38,332 nt of DNA from JAYVJM01 sp043769275 (GCA_043769275.1 JAYVJM010000061.1:1-38332); one strand, 5' to 3'. Counted from the first letter of the stretch, positions 24,850 to 33,697 are shown. Numbers and translations: made by a program. Notes: generated by a model from the sequence alone, not told the origin.

Positions 24850-25446
24850 TCAGTTGGCCAGAAAACGCTTTAAAGCAGGATCAAGAAAAATCTCTGACAG
24901 TGCTTGGTTTAGTGTCTGATTAACCATGCGAATGTTGTCATTGGCGGTGGGCTGTACCGCCACTTGCTCGGTGAACTTGCTGGTGTATTCGCCGCTAAAC
25001 GTTTCGCCTCCCATCCGCACGCGTACGGCTACTCGGCATTTTACCGTCACATGGCCGGCAATTTCGCTGACAGGGCGCTCGTAATCAATAGCCAGTACAT
25101 TGATTTCAAAGTGAGAAGCGGGGTTGTGGTCAAGGGTGGCGGGCAGGGCGGCAAAATCCCAGCTTTGCAGCACGGTGATGGCCGCCTGCGTGATGGAGCG
25201 CGTCATGCTTGTGTCGGTGCTGATATTTGCAGAGTCATATAGCCCGCCCCGCATGCCAATAGTTGCGCTGCGCCGCAGGTCTCGGCTGCCGACGGAAATA
25301 TTGCGGCGGTGGCCAATCGGCATGGACTGTATGTTTAGCGTGGGCTTAATGACAATAGTTTGCGGGCTCATCGCGCAGGCGAAAAGCAAGAGCGTACAAG
25401 CGGCGATTGCTAGTGTTAGCCGCAACGACGATAAAAAATGGCGCAT
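24850..25446 (-). CDS. YajG-like lipoprotein
   Basis: A 198-aa outer-membrane-type lipoprotein. The signal peptide ends in LLLFAC with C24 as the lipidated residue. The mature part has the YajG-like layout: IKPTLNIQ near the start, a central domain with ITQAAITVLQSWDF, and a second half with AVRVRMGGETFSGEYTSKF and LNQALSEIFLD near the end. The function of this family is unknown. It is 48 bases downstream of the PCu(A)C gene and may share its transcript. Orthology with E. coli YajG is moderately supported. Confidence 0.75.
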   Translation of the reverse strand: MRHFLSSLRLTLAIAACTLLLFACAMSPQTIVIKPTLNIQSMPIGHRRNISVGSRDLRRSATIGMRGGLYDSANISTDTSMTRSITQAAITVLQSWDFAALPATLDHNPASHFEINVLAIDYERPVSEIAGHVTVKCRVAVRVRMGGETFSGEYTSKFTEQVAVQPTANDNIRMVNQTLNQALSEIFLDPALKRFLAN

Positions 25447-25494
25447 TTTTGACTCCTTATCAATGTGAGGAAGTATGGAGGGGGAGCTGGCGGT

Positions 25495-25995
25495 TTATTC
25501 CTCAAGAACAGACGTGACCGGCAGGTGCGCATGATAGTTGCTGCCATCAGAAAATGTAAAAACAAGATCAGCTGTTTGGCCTACAGCCAAGGTTGCAGTT
25601 AAATCCAGCAGCATGACGTGGTAGCCGCCAGGAATAAACACGATGCTTTTGTGTGGGTGCAGTGTAAGGCGTTCCACTTTTTCCATTCGCATGTTGTCTC
25701 CTGTGTGAACATGCTGATGCAATTCACAGCGGGCGGCGACAGTTGTGCACGTTATGCCTGTTAATTGCTTGGCTTGGTTGCTGGTGTTTTGTATCGTCAA
25801 AAAAGCCACTGTATTTGCCGCATGGGGGATGCTGGCGCGTACTCTGCCGTGGCTAATAATGATGCCGTTTTGCGAGCCAATGTTGTGGGCGAGTGTTGGT
25901 GTATTGAGTTTTGCATTCGCTAAGGGCTCTTTTGCGTGCACTAAAAGGCACAGCCCACTCAGCAGAAAAAAAGACAGCAGATGTGTAATCGACAT
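25495..25995 (-). CDS. PCu(A)C periplasmic copper chaperone
   Basis: A periplasmic Cu(I) chaperone that delivers copper to the CuA site of cytochrome c oxidase. The 166-aa precursor has a signal peptide (about residues 1-21). The exact H-x10-M-x21-H-x-M motif is present: H93, M104, H126 and M128. A central NTVAFLTIQNTS strand is also typical. ATG 25995 has AAAGG 7 bases upstream; an ATG at 26025 would add ten residues. No senC/sco1 gene is adjacent. Confidence 0.93.
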   Translation of the reverse strand: MSITHLLSFFLLSGLCLLVHAKEPLANAKLNTPTLAHNIGSQNGIIISHGRVRASIPHAANTVAFLTIQNTSNQAKQLTGITCTTVAARCELHQHVHTGDNMRMEKVERLTLHPHKSIVFIPGGYHVMLLDLTATLAVGQTADLVFTFSDGSNYHAHLPVTSVLEE

Positions 25996-26115
25996 GGAAA
26001 AGCCTTTAGAGAAATAGGGAAGCAATGGCCAGGGGCATTGTATGACGGCTGGCGGCGTGATGAACCAATAAAAGTGCCTAGGATTCGGTTAAAAATAACT
26101 TTCTGAATTGATATG

Positions 26116-26159
26116 TCGGTTCGTGGTAAGCATCCCTTCGACAGACTCAGGGCGAACGG
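26116..26159. repeat. REP-like repeat, copy 2 (shortened)
   Basis: CCCTTCGACAGACTCAGGGC plus GAACGG at 26134-26159 is the same core as copies 1 and 3. GGTTCGTGGTAAGCAT just before it is a truncated opposite half. It sits between the TPR lipoprotein and PCu(A)C genes. Confidence 0.85.
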
Positions 26160-26189
26160 TAAATCAGGAAGTTATTGTTGGCAAAGTCC

Positions 26190-26711
26190 CTAATTGTTCT
26201 TGTCGTACTGATCCTGCAGGCTTTTTAGGTTGACCTCTGGCATGTTTAAGCCGCGTGGGTTTTGCCCAGACTGCGTGTTTTGCAATCGTGTGCGCAGTGA
26301 TTGCAGTGCTTCGCTATTGCCGTTGACCTCCTGCGCCCGTAACAGCCATTTACTCGCTTTTCCTTCATCGCCGTTGTCGTGCGCCATGCGCGCCAAGTCC
26401 ATGTAACGCTTTGCAATTTGCTCAAGGCCGTCGCGTGCGGCTGGGTTATCGGGGCTTAATGCCAGCACTTTGCGGTAATACAGCGCGGCATTGTCGGTGG
26501 CAGGGGATGTCAGGCGGTCTTTGGACAAGGCGAGTTCCCCTTTCGCAAGCAGCTCGTCTATTTCGGCGTTTTGTACAGTTGTTGCAGGTGTTGCTGTCTC
26601 ACGGTGCAGCGGCGGCCAGCCCCACTCCCCCGCAACGGACGGTAGCCATTGGCAGGCAGGCAACAGGCCGAATACAGCGACAACCCAAAATAGACGTTGG
26701 CAGGAGAGCAT
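26190..26711 (-). CDS. Putative TPR lipoprotein
   Basis: A 173-aa predicted lipoprotein: the signal peptide ends in GLLPAC with C20 as the lipidation site. The mature protein carries about two tetratricopeptide-like helical pairs: AALYYRKVLALSPDNPAARD near residues 75-94, then LARMAHDNGDEGKASKWLLR. The C-terminal 30 residues are Asn/Gln-rich and probably disordered. No specific function is recognised; such proteins often act as envelope scaffolds. It is divergent from dsbD across 113 bases. Confidence 0.75.
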   Translation of the reverse strand: MLSCQRLFWVVAVFGLLPACQWLPSVAGEWGWPPLHRETATPATTVQNAEIDELLAKGELALSKDRLTSPATDNAALYYRKVLALSPDNPAARDGLEQIAKRYMDLARMAHDNGDEGKASKWLLRAQEVNGNSEALQSLRTRLQNTQSGQNPRGLNMPEVNLKSLQDQYDKNN

Positions 26712-26824
26712 GTGTCGCCCAATTGAAATGATTCGTCTAGCCTAGCAGAAGAGACAGGGGATACAATCAATCCGGTTATACGGTTCGCCGTGAAAGGAAA
26801 GCGCTTAGCCCACTAGAGACAGCA

Positions 26825-28639
26825 ATGAAAATAGAAAGCCTGAAAAAGCAGTTTGCACAAGCCCTAAGGATGATGGGGGTGTTGTTGCTCGCTCTCTCTG
26901 CGGCAATGGTGCAGGCTGTGGCGCTCGACTCGCTGCCGGTCGGCAAAAAAAGCGTCTTGGATAATGAGGCAAAAACAGCGAAGTTTTTGCCGGTGGAGCA
27001 AGCCTATCAATTGACGGGGCAGGTACATGGTTCGCGGCTGTTGCTGGACTGGGTTGTTGCGCCCGGATATTACCTGTACCGCGAGCGCATGAAGCTGCGT
27101 GTCGCCGATGCGGGTGAGGCACCATTGTTGTTTAGTGCCAGTGCAGGCACACATAAATACGATGACTATTTTGAGCGCGATACAGAGGTTTTTTATAAAC
27201 AGGTGACGTTGACGCTGCCGTTGTCAGCACTGCCGTCACCGGTATTTAGCTTACAAGTTGAGTCGCAAGGCTGCGCCGACGCAGGTTTATGTTACCCGCC
27301 CCAAACACAGTTTTTACAGGTTGATACCGTCGCGCAGCAGGTGACGATGACGGCCGCTCCCGTATCCAAGCCTGCAGCTACAGCCCCTGTTGCCGTCAGT
27401 GCAGCGCAAGAGTCGCCGCAAACTGAGTCGCCGAGCGGCATATGGGTGTTGTTAATGGCAATGCTGGGCGGGCTTATTCTGAACTTGATGCCCTGCGTGT
27501 TTCCGGTTTTATCGCTGAAAATATTTGCGATGAGCGGCCACAGCGATGATGTTTGCTCGGTGCGCAAGCAAAGCTGGGTGTATACCTTGGGTGTGGTGCT
27601 GTCGTTTGTATTGGCGGCGGCGCTGATGTTGGCCTTGAGAGAAGCGGGGGCGGCGGTAGGGTGGGGGTTCCAGTTGCAGGAGCCCTTGTTTATCTGCCTG
27701 CTGGTGTATTTGTTTTTTGTCTTGGGGTTATCGTTTTCCGGCATCGTTCATATTGGCGGCAGTTTGATGGGCATCGGCCAGCAACTTGTAGCGGGAAATG
27801 GCATGCGCAGTGCTTTTTTTACGGGCGTACTGGCGGTAGTGGTAGCCAGCCCGTGTTCTGCGCCGTTTATGGGTGTCGCGCTGGGTTATGCCGTCACGCA
27901 ATCCGCCCTTTTTGCGTTGCTGGTGTTCGCGGCACTGGGTTTTGGTATGGCATTGCCGTTTGTATTGCTGGCCTACTGGCCGCAATTGCTGCGTCGCCTT
28001 CCGGCACCAGGCGCATGGATGGTGCGCTTGCAGCAGTTTTTGGCTTTTCCTCTCTATGCGACGGGCATATGGCTACTGTATGTATTGGGGCAACAGGCGG
28101 GGCAAGCGGCTATTTTGTGGATATTGAGCGGCTTGGTTTTGCTGGCGATGGCCGGTTGGCTATGGCGTGATGCCGCCGCACGTTGGTGGGAAAAAATATT
28201 AGCCGTTATTGTGTTGCTGCTGGCATTGTTGCTGCCGCCGACGATGGCGCGCAGCACAGATTCCAGCCAGCTTGCTCAAGCAAGTCCGTCACAGCAAATA
28301 CTGTTTGAGGAAATATACAGCGCAGAACGCTTGGCCGCTTTGCGTGCAGAAGGCAAGCCGGTATTCGTCAACCTGACGGCTGCGTGGTGTATTACATGTT
28401 TGATCAATGACAAAACGGCACTCAATCGCGACAGCGTACAAAAGCGTTTGCGTGAGCGCGGCATTACCTACATGAAAGGTGATTGGACGCACCGCGATCC
28501 AGAAATCACCGGTCTGCTGTCGCAGTTTGGCCGTAACGGCGTGCCGCTGTATTTGTATTTCCCCGCAGGCAAAGCCTCAAAAGTGCAAGTGCTGCCGCAA
28601 GTATTAAGCGAGGAAAGTGTGCTGGAGGTGTTGAAGTAA
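26825..28639 (+). CDS. dsbD: Thiol:disulfide interchange protein DsbD
   Basis: Carries reducing power from cytoplasmic thioredoxin across the inner membrane to periplasmic DsbC/DsbG and cytochrome c maturation. The 604-aa precursor has a signal peptide to about residue 31. The N-terminal alpha domain has the C150/C156 pair (QGCADAGLCYPP). Eight or so hydrophobic helices follow from about 200, with the membrane cysteines C224 (NLMPCVFP) and C344 (ASPCSAPF). The C-terminal thioredoxin domain has AAWCITC (C522, C525). All three redox pairs are present. The Shine-Dalgarno is weak. Confidence 0.96.
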   Translation: MKIESLKKQFAQALRMMGVLLLALSAAMVQAVALDSLPVGKKSVLDNEAKTAKFLPVEQAYQLTGQVHGSRLLLDWVVAPGYYLYRERMKLRVADAGEAPLLFSASAGTHKYDDYFERDTEVFYKQVTLTLPLSALPSPVFSLQVESQGCADAGLCYPPQTQFLQVDTVAQQVTMTAAPVSKPAATAPVAVSAAQESPQTESPSGIWVLLMAMLGGLILNLMPCVFPVLSLKIFAMSGHSDDVCSVRKQSWVYTLGVVLSFVLAAALMLALREAGAAVGWGFQLQEPLFICLLVYLFFVLGLSFSGIVHIGGSLMGIGQQLVAGNGMRSAFFTGVLAVVVASPCSAPFMGVALGYAVTQSALFALLVFAALGFGMALPFVLLAYWPQLLRRLPAPGAWMVRLQQFLAFPLYATGIWLLYVLGQQAGQAAILWILSGLVLLAMAGWLWRDAAARWWEKILAVIVLLLALLLPPTMARSTDSSQLAQASPSQQILFEEIYSAERLAALRAEGKPVFVNLTAAWCITCLINDKTALNRDSVQKRLRERGITYMKGDWTHRDPEITGLLSQFGRNGVPLYLYFPAGKASKVQVLPQVLSEESVLEVLK

Positions 28640-28809
28640 GCGGATGTATGTTGGTTAACAAGACCCTCTACCCTTTGGTATCCCGCAAGAGGGGAGAAGG
28701 GAAGGCATACAGTGCTTGTTGCGCCCCAGCCTGCCCCGTTATCTCGGCATTGAACCTCTGCAAAAACGGCAGCTTGCGCAAGATCAAGCCGCAAATAACA
28801 AAACAACAA

Positions 28810-29566
28810 ATGGATTCTCCTGGTACAAAAAATTCAAAAAAATTAATGGCGGCTCTACTGGGTATCGCGCTGGCGAGTGTGTCGGCTAGTTATGCGTCTG
28901 CGGAAACGGTCACGCTGTGCCAGAACAAAAAAACCGGCGCGACCCATTTTCCGCCCAACGTCAAAAAATCCTGTAGCAGTAAAGAAAACAAGCTGGCATT
29001 GAATACCGTGGGAGCGACAGGTGCCAAGGGTGAGAAAGGCGACAAGGGTAAAAATGCCACAGGCATCAAGGTCTTTGATGCCAACGGCCAGTTTTTGGGG
29101 TATTCCATGGGTGGCGCATCGGTCTATGTTCCCCACTATAAAAGCAATGGTTTTGTTTGGCATGCCTGATGGTGTTGATGATGGTGGAGCGCAAACACCA
29201 TCTGGTAAGGTGCAACAGTGGTCGTCTTTCTCTTTCTATACAGAGGCTCATTGCTCAGGTGCTCCTATCTACGCCTCCGACGGAAGCTTTTATTCACCGT
29301 CTGTTGTACAAAAAAAGAACGGTAAAACGTACCTTGTAAAGACAGGCAAGAGTAATGTTGGCGATACTAGACCAGTTATTTCTTTTTCAATGTCTGCTGG
29401 TGAAGAAGCTGTGCTGCAATGCACTACACTCGATTCGCTTTCTTGGCGTTGCGGCCAGCAGAGTCGCGGTTGCGTTGCTGCAGACTTTGCTCTTACTGAA
29501 TTCACACTCACCGAAGTCACGCTGCCCTTCACCACGCCGATTGCCTTTCCTTTGCGGTTTGAATAA
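28810..29566 (+). pseudogene. Collagen-like secreted protein split by a frameshift
   Basis: The first part (28810-29169) encodes a signal peptide (KLMAALLGIALASVSASYASA), then ETVTLCQNKKTGATHFPP and a short Gly-x-y stretch, GATGAKGEKGDKGKNATG. It continues IKVFDANGQFLGY and stops at 29169. The +1 frame continues the same kind of protein, from about 29144 (MVLFGMPDGVDDGG…) to 29566, with FYTEAHCSGAPIYASDG. Removing one A from the A4 run at 29140-29143 would join the two parts without loss (…VPHYKAMVLFGMPDG…). This pattern, a CVNKKTG-like head, a short collagen stretch and a beta-rich tail, recurs in bacterial collagen-like proteins. The start is uncertain because no ribosome binding site is visible. 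It may be a pseudogene, a phase-variable gene or a sequencing error. Confidence 0.7.
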
Positions 29567-29587
29567 GCCTAAAAACACTATTGCCAT

Positions 29588-29638
29588 CCGTTCGCCCTGA
29601 GCCTGTAGCGCGCCCTTCGACAAGCTCAGGGCGAACGG
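29588..29638. repeat. REP-like palindrome, copy 3 (complete)
   Basis: Perfect 15-bp arms, CCGTTCGCCCTGAGC (29588-29602) and GCTCAGGGCGAACGG (29624-29638), flank a 21-base centre containing CCCTTCGACAA. This is the best preserved copy of the family seen at 21452 and 26116. A second, different repeat-like segment, CTCCTGCCTTCGCGGG plus AATAACG, follows at about 29680-29702. Both lie between the collagen-like gene and the ThiD paralog, which are convergent. Confidence 0.9.
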
Positions 29639-29712
29639 GAGTTCGTTTTGTGAATGGCTAAAACATTGGGCTCTGAACTCCTGCCTTCGCGGGAATAACG
29701 AAATTATTTAGC

Positions 29713-30543
29713 TCAATGCGTCGTATTGAGCGGCTGCCGTAGTGTCGTTGTGTTATTTACGCCATAAAGGCGGTTGGGAATGTAATGCCCTCCACCCACA
29801 CAGTGCGCTTGTTTCAGGCTCTGCCAGGTAAATTTTTGCCCCTGTTCTACGGCGTCAAGCAGCCCAAAACCGCGTGCAAGATAGGCGGTGATGCTGGCCG
29901 CCAGTGAGGCACTGGAGCCGTTACAGGCAGTGCCGATGCGTGGCCAATCATAGCGTTTGAGAAGGCGTTGATCACCATAAAGTGTATTGCTGAAGGTATT
30001 TGTGTCGGTGAGCGTGTCGCTAATCAACACAAACTGGCAGCCGCAATCGAGCATCGCGTGTGCGCAGGCATCGGTGGTGTCGGCTTGGTGCGCCATTTCG
30101 TGGGCTTCAAAAAAACTCGGTGTGGCCAGCGTGGCTAACGGCAATAAGAGCGTGGTGACAGCAGCGTAGAGCTCGCGGCTATGGGCTTGAGAGCCGGTGC
30201 TGATCTGCGCCACGATATCCAGCACGACGGGAATTTCTGGGTAGTCGATCAAAATAGAGTGGATGGCTTTAATGTTGGCGAGGCCGCCTGCGAAGCCAAT
30301 TTTAATTGCCGCAACAGGCAGCGTTTCTAAAACGCTGCGAGCTTGCTCGGTCAGTAACGTATGGTTGGCGGCTAGGCTTTTGTGGCTTTGTTTGTTGCGC
30401 ACACTAAGGGCTGTAATGGCGGAAGCGCAGTGACAGCCTAGGCTGGCGGCGGTTTCGATATCGGCTTGTATTCCTGCGCTGCCGGTTGGGTCGTGGTCGG
30501 AAAAACATAGCATAACGGGGGTGGTTTGAGAGAGTCCATGCAT
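29713..30543 (-). CDS. Degenerate ThiD-like (ribokinase fold) protein, probably inactive as kinase
   Basis: A 276-aa relative of the Pseudomonas-type HMP(-P) kinase that normally sits with thiE and hemL. Family features remain: DPTGSAGIQADIETAASLGCHCA (broken up: DPTGSAGIQADIE at 18-30), PVAAIKIGF, IHSILIDYPEIPVVLD, and the end FTWQSLKQA / HYIPNRLYG. But key loops are altered. The usual HGxGCT motif reads NGSSAS (208-213), replacing the catalytic cysteine by Ala212 and a glycine by Ser211. LDPV reads LDIV, and TPNxxEA reads TPSFFEA. Kinase activity therefore looks lost, while length and reading frame are intact. A complete thiD exists at 18237. A regulatory or binding role is inference only. 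Confidence 0.85.
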   Translation of the reverse strand: MHGLSQTTPVMLCFSDHDPTGSAGIQADIETAASLGCHCASAITALSVRNKQSHKSLAANHTLLTEQARSVLETLPVAAIKIGFAGGLANIKAIHSILIDYPEIPVVLDIVAQISTGSQAHSRELYAAVTTLLLPLATLATPSFFEAHEMAHQADTTDACAHAMLDCGCQFVLISDTLTDTNTFSNTLYGDQRLLKRYDWPRIGTACNGSSASLAASITAYLARGFGLLDAVEQGQKFTWQSLKQAHCVGGGHYIPNRLYGVNNTTTLRQPLNTTH

Positions 30544-30608
30544 GCGTGTCGCTATCCTGCTTTATGATCGTTTTGCGAATAGTCTAGCAGCCCAGCCAAA
30601 AACCGCCT

Positions 30609-31043
30609 TTATCCGCTAAACGGTTTTAATATCGCCAGCAGCACGATGCCGATCAATAAAAAAACAGGGAGTTCATTGAGTACGCGGTAAAAAACAGGGC
30701 TGTGCGTGTTGTTGTCTTGGGCAAAGCGCCGCAGACAAAGCCCACAATAAATGTGGTAACACACGAGCAATAAAACAAGAGCCAGTTTGTACTTGAGCCA
30801 GAGCAGGCCGCTGTAGTAACCGAGGTTGCTGTGCATTACGCCTAGGCCGAAGGTTAGTGTGAGAAGGGCTGAGGGTGTCATAATGCCCCAGTACAGTTTG
30901 TGCTCCATAATTTTAAAGCGGTCGCGGCTGGTTTTATCTTCACTCAGCGCGTGGTAGACGAACAGCCGTGGTAGGTAAAACAGTCCGGCAAACCAGCACG
31001 TCATAAAAATTAGATGAAAGGCTTTTAACCATAGTGGCAGCAT
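30609..31043 (-). CDS. hemJ: Protoporphyrinogen IX oxidase HemJ
   Basis: An inner-membrane enzyme that oxidises protoporphyrinogen IX, the step before ferrochelatase. The 144-aa product has four transmembrane helices and the family signature LKAFHLIFMTCWFAGLFYLP plus RLFVYHA near the N-terminus. Later it has FKIMEHKLYWGIMTPS and LWLKYKLALVLLL. ATG 31043 follows GGAG by 6 bases; an upstream in-frame ATG at 31091 is unlikely. Divergent from argC, as in Pseudomonas. Confidence 0.94.
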   Translation of the reverse strand: MLPLWLKAFHLIFMTCWFAGLFYLPRLFVYHALSEDKTSRDRFKIMEHKLYWGIMTPSALLTLTFGLGVMHSNLGYYSGLLWLKYKLALVLLLVCYHIYCGLCLRRFAQDNNTHSPVFYRVLNELPVFLLIGIVLLAILKPFSG

Positions 31044-31188
31044 AGAGGGCTCCGTTAATATAGAAGGCGCGGATAATAGCAGCGTCAGCACTTCACGTCG
31101 CTAACGTTTCTGGCGTGATAGCTAGACCCATGGGGCACAGTAAAAAAATTTTGCTAATGAGAACAGTTATTTCTCGTAAGGAGTGGTT

Positions 31189-32238
31189 GTGGTAAAGGTG
31201 GCGATTGTCGGCGGCACAGGCTATACCGGCGTTGAGTTGTTACGCTTGTTGGCGCAGCACCCGCAAGCTGATGTGCGCATTATCACCTCGCGGGCGGAGG
31301 CAGGTTTGCCGGTGGCGAAGCTCTTTCCCTCGCTGCGCGGGCATTACGATTTGCGTTTTTCTGTGCCAGATGTGGCGCAGCTTGGTTTGTGTGATGTTGT
31401 GTTTTTTGCGACACCGCACGGTGTTGCGCAAGCCATGATGAAGGATTTGCTGGCAACGGGCACGCGTGTGATAGACCTGTCTGCCGATTTTCGTCTGCGT
31501 GATGTCGCGCAGTGGGAGCACTGGTATGGCCAGAAACACGGCAGCCCTGAGTATTTGCCAGAGGCCGTGTATGGTCTGCCCGAAGTGAACCGTGAAAGCA
31601 TACGCAGCGCGCGGCTGGTTGCCTGCGCAGGTTGTTATCCTACTGCTGTGCAATTGGGTTTTTTGCCGCTGCTGGAGGCGGGTTTAATTGCGCCTCATAG
31701 CCTGATTGCCAATGTCGCGTCTGGTGTTTCTGGTGCTGGCCGTCAGGCCAAATTAGATTTGCTGTTTGCGGAGTTAAGCGACAGCTATAAAGCCTATGGC
31801 AGTGCCGGTCACCGTCATTTACCGGAAATTGAACAAGGGCTGCGAGTCGTCCAAAAGGCAGGTGAACATACGGCGGAGGTAACGTTTATTCCGCATCTTT
31901 TGCCGATGGTGCGTGGGATACACGCCACACTTTATGCCGATTTGCTTGATGAGTCGCTTGATTTAGCGGATATGCAAGCGCTGTATGAAAAACGCTACGC
32001 GGCGGATTGTTTTGTCGACGTGCTACCTGCTGGCTCGCACCCTGAAACGCGCTCGGTTCGAGGAAGCAACGTCTGCCGTATTGCCCTAGCGCGCCCTCAG
32101 GCACGTAAGCGCATCGTGATTATGTCGGTCATCGACAATCTCACGAAGGGAGCCTCAGGGCAGGCTGTACAGGTGATGAATCTCATGTGCGGGCTGCCTG
32201 AGCAAACAGGCTTGATGCAGGCCGCTTTGCTGCCATGA
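31189..32238 (+). CDS. argC: N-acetyl-gamma-glutamyl-phosphate reductase
   Basis: The third step of arginine synthesis, an NADPH-dependent reduction of N-acetylglutamyl phosphate. The 349-aa product has the Rossmann start VKVAIVGGTGYTGVELLRLL, CDVVFFATPHGVA, and the catalytic cysteine C149 in CAGCYPTA. It also has GHRHLPEI and the end VIDNLTKGASGQAVQ. GTG 31189 has AAGGAG 5 bases upstream; another GTG at 31183 overlaps that site and is less likely. Confidence 0.97.
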   Translation: MVKVAIVGGTGYTGVELLRLLAQHPQADVRIITSRAEAGLPVAKLFPSLRGHYDLRFSVPDVAQLGLCDVVFFATPHGVAQAMMKDLLATGTRVIDLSADFRLRDVAQWEHWYGQKHGSPEYLPEAVYGLPEVNRESIRSARLVACAGCYPTAVQLGFLPLLEAGLIAPHSLIANVASGVSGAGRQAKLDLLFAELSDSYKAYGSAGHRHLPEIEQGLRVVQKAGEHTAEVTFIPHLLPMVRGIHATLYADLLDESLDLADMQALYEKRYAADCFVDVLPAGSHPETRSVRGSNVCRIALARPQARKRIVIMSVIDNLTKGASGQAVQVMNLMCGLPEQTGLMQAALLP

Positions 32239-32268
32239 CGGCATTGGTTGATACGGAGCATCTATTGC

Positions 32269-33684
32269 GTGGTTGATCACAAAAAAGGCGTATTGAGTAG
32301 CCATGGGCGGGCGTTGGATTTTTTCGCGCGCGCAGTGGACTCCGGTCTGATCTGGGCATCTTGTGTGCTTGCGCACGTGGTGCTGGCGGTGGAGTGGACA
32401 TCAAAAAGTAGCATTTTGTGTCTGCTGGCGATTATCTGTTTTCAAATTAACAGTGCATTGGGTGGCATTTATACCTCATGGCGCAGCCAGACATCGGGTG
32501 CGTTGTTGCAACGGTTGTGGCTGGTTATCTTGGCCACTTTTGCGGCGTTGGCGGTGTTGGCTTGGCTCAGTCGAGAGCCGCACTTTGTCAGTCGTCGTCT
32601 TTTGTTGGTGTATTGGGCGCTTGTCAGCGCTGCATCGCTGATGCTGTTTCGGTTGCTCGTGCGTGCTTTTCTGGTGACGTTGAGACGGCATGGCCGAAAT
32701 ATCCGCCGCGCCGCGATAGTAGGCATGGGTGAGTCTGGGCTGTCGTTGTTGCGTACATTTGAGCGAAGCCCGTGGATGGGCATTGTGATCTCCGGTTTAT
32801 ACAGCACGCCATTGCCTGAAGGAGAGTATTCGATAGGTGCTGCGCAGATAACATGCAAAGGTGATTTGCATGAGCTAATTACGGATGCGCGTGCAGGCAC
32901 GATTGACCATGTCTATATCACGCTGCCGATGTCGCAAGAAGCGCAGATACGCGATTTAGTCGATGAGCTGATGGACACCACGGTATCGGTGTATTTGGTG
33001 CCAGATATTTTCGCCTTCAAATTAATGAATGCGCGGCAAGAAAATATTGCTGGTTTGCCGGTCATTAGCTTGGTGGATGGGCCACTTTCGGTGGCCGGCG
33101 GCATCCTGAAGCGAAGCTGTGATATCGTGCTGGCGGTGCTCGCGCTGCTGTTGCTTTTGTTGCCCATGCTGCTCATTGCGCTGGCGATCAAGTGGACATC
33201 TCATGGTTCGGTCATCTTCAGGCAGCACCGTTACGGCATAGACGGCAAAGCCATTGCCGTGTGGAAGTTTCGCACAATGACGGTGCAAGAAAATGGCTCT
33301 GTTGTGTTGCAGGCGTGCAAGGACGATCCGCGATTAACCCGCTTAGGGGGATTTTTGCGTCGTTATTCGCTCGATGAACTGCCGCAATTTTTTAATGTTT
33401 TGTTTGGCAGCATGTCGATTGTAGGACCTCGCCCCCATGCAGTGGCGCATAACGAGCTTTATCGCAGCCAAATTAAAGGCTATATGATGCGCCACAAAAT
33501 GAAGCCGGGCATCACTGGTTGGGCGCAGGTGCATGGTTTTCGTGGTGAAACAGACACGCTCGACAAGATGGAAAAACGAATCGAGTACGACCTGTACTAC
33601 ATCCGCAACTGGAATGTTTGGTTAGATGCCAAAATTATGCTGATGACGGTCGTTTATGGCTTTAAAGGCAAAAATGTTTATTAA
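32269..33684 (+). CDS. Undecaprenyl-phosphate sugar-phosphotransferase (WcaJ-type)
   Basis: A polyprenyl-phosphate hexose-1-phosphate transferase that loads the first sugar onto undecaprenyl phosphate for exopolysaccharide. The 471-aa protein has about four N-terminal transmembrane segments (residues about 15-130) and a Rossmann-like CoA-binding-type middle domain (RRAAIVGMGESGLSLLRTF). A membrane re-entrant helix follows (KRSCDIVLAVLALLL), then the bacterial sugar transferase domain with VWKFRTM, RRYSLDELPQFFNVL, GSMSIVGPRPHA and GITGWAQVHGFRG. GTG 32269 with GGAG 10 bases upstream is used; a TTG at 32248 is an alternative. No other polysaccharide genes are near. It stands between argC and erpA. 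Confidence 0.93.
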   Translation: MVDHKKGVLSSHGRALDFFARAVDSGLIWASCVLAHVVLAVEWTSKSSILCLLAIICFQINSALGGIYTSWRSQTSGALLQRLWLVILATFAALAVLAWLSREPHFVSRRLLLVYWALVSAASLMLFRLLVRAFLVTLRRHGRNIRRAAIVGMGESGLSLLRTFERSPWMGIVISGLYSTPLPEGEYSIGAAQITCKGDLHELITDARAGTIDHVYITLPMSQEAQIRDLVDELMDTTVSVYLVPDIFAFKLMNARQENIAGLPVISLVDGPLSVAGGILKRSCDIVLAVLALLLLLLPMLLIALAIKWTSHGSVIFRQHRYGIDGKAIAVWKFRTMTVQENGSVVLQACKDDPRLTRLGGFLRRYSLDELPQFFNVLFGSMSIVGPRPHAVAHNELYRSQIKGYMMRHKMKPGITGWAQVHGFRGETDTLDKMEKRIEYDLYYIRNWNVWLDAKIMLMTVVYGFKGKNVY

Positions 33685-33697
33685 GTGAGGTGGGAAC

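Noticed and set aside
27553..28170. 205-codon plus-strand frame inside dsbD
   Set aside because: It is Gly/Cys-rich and out of frame; the DsbD membrane domain explains the region.
28468..28809. Minus-strand frame after dsbD
   Set aside because: It overlaps the dsbD thioredoxin-domain end and has no family features.
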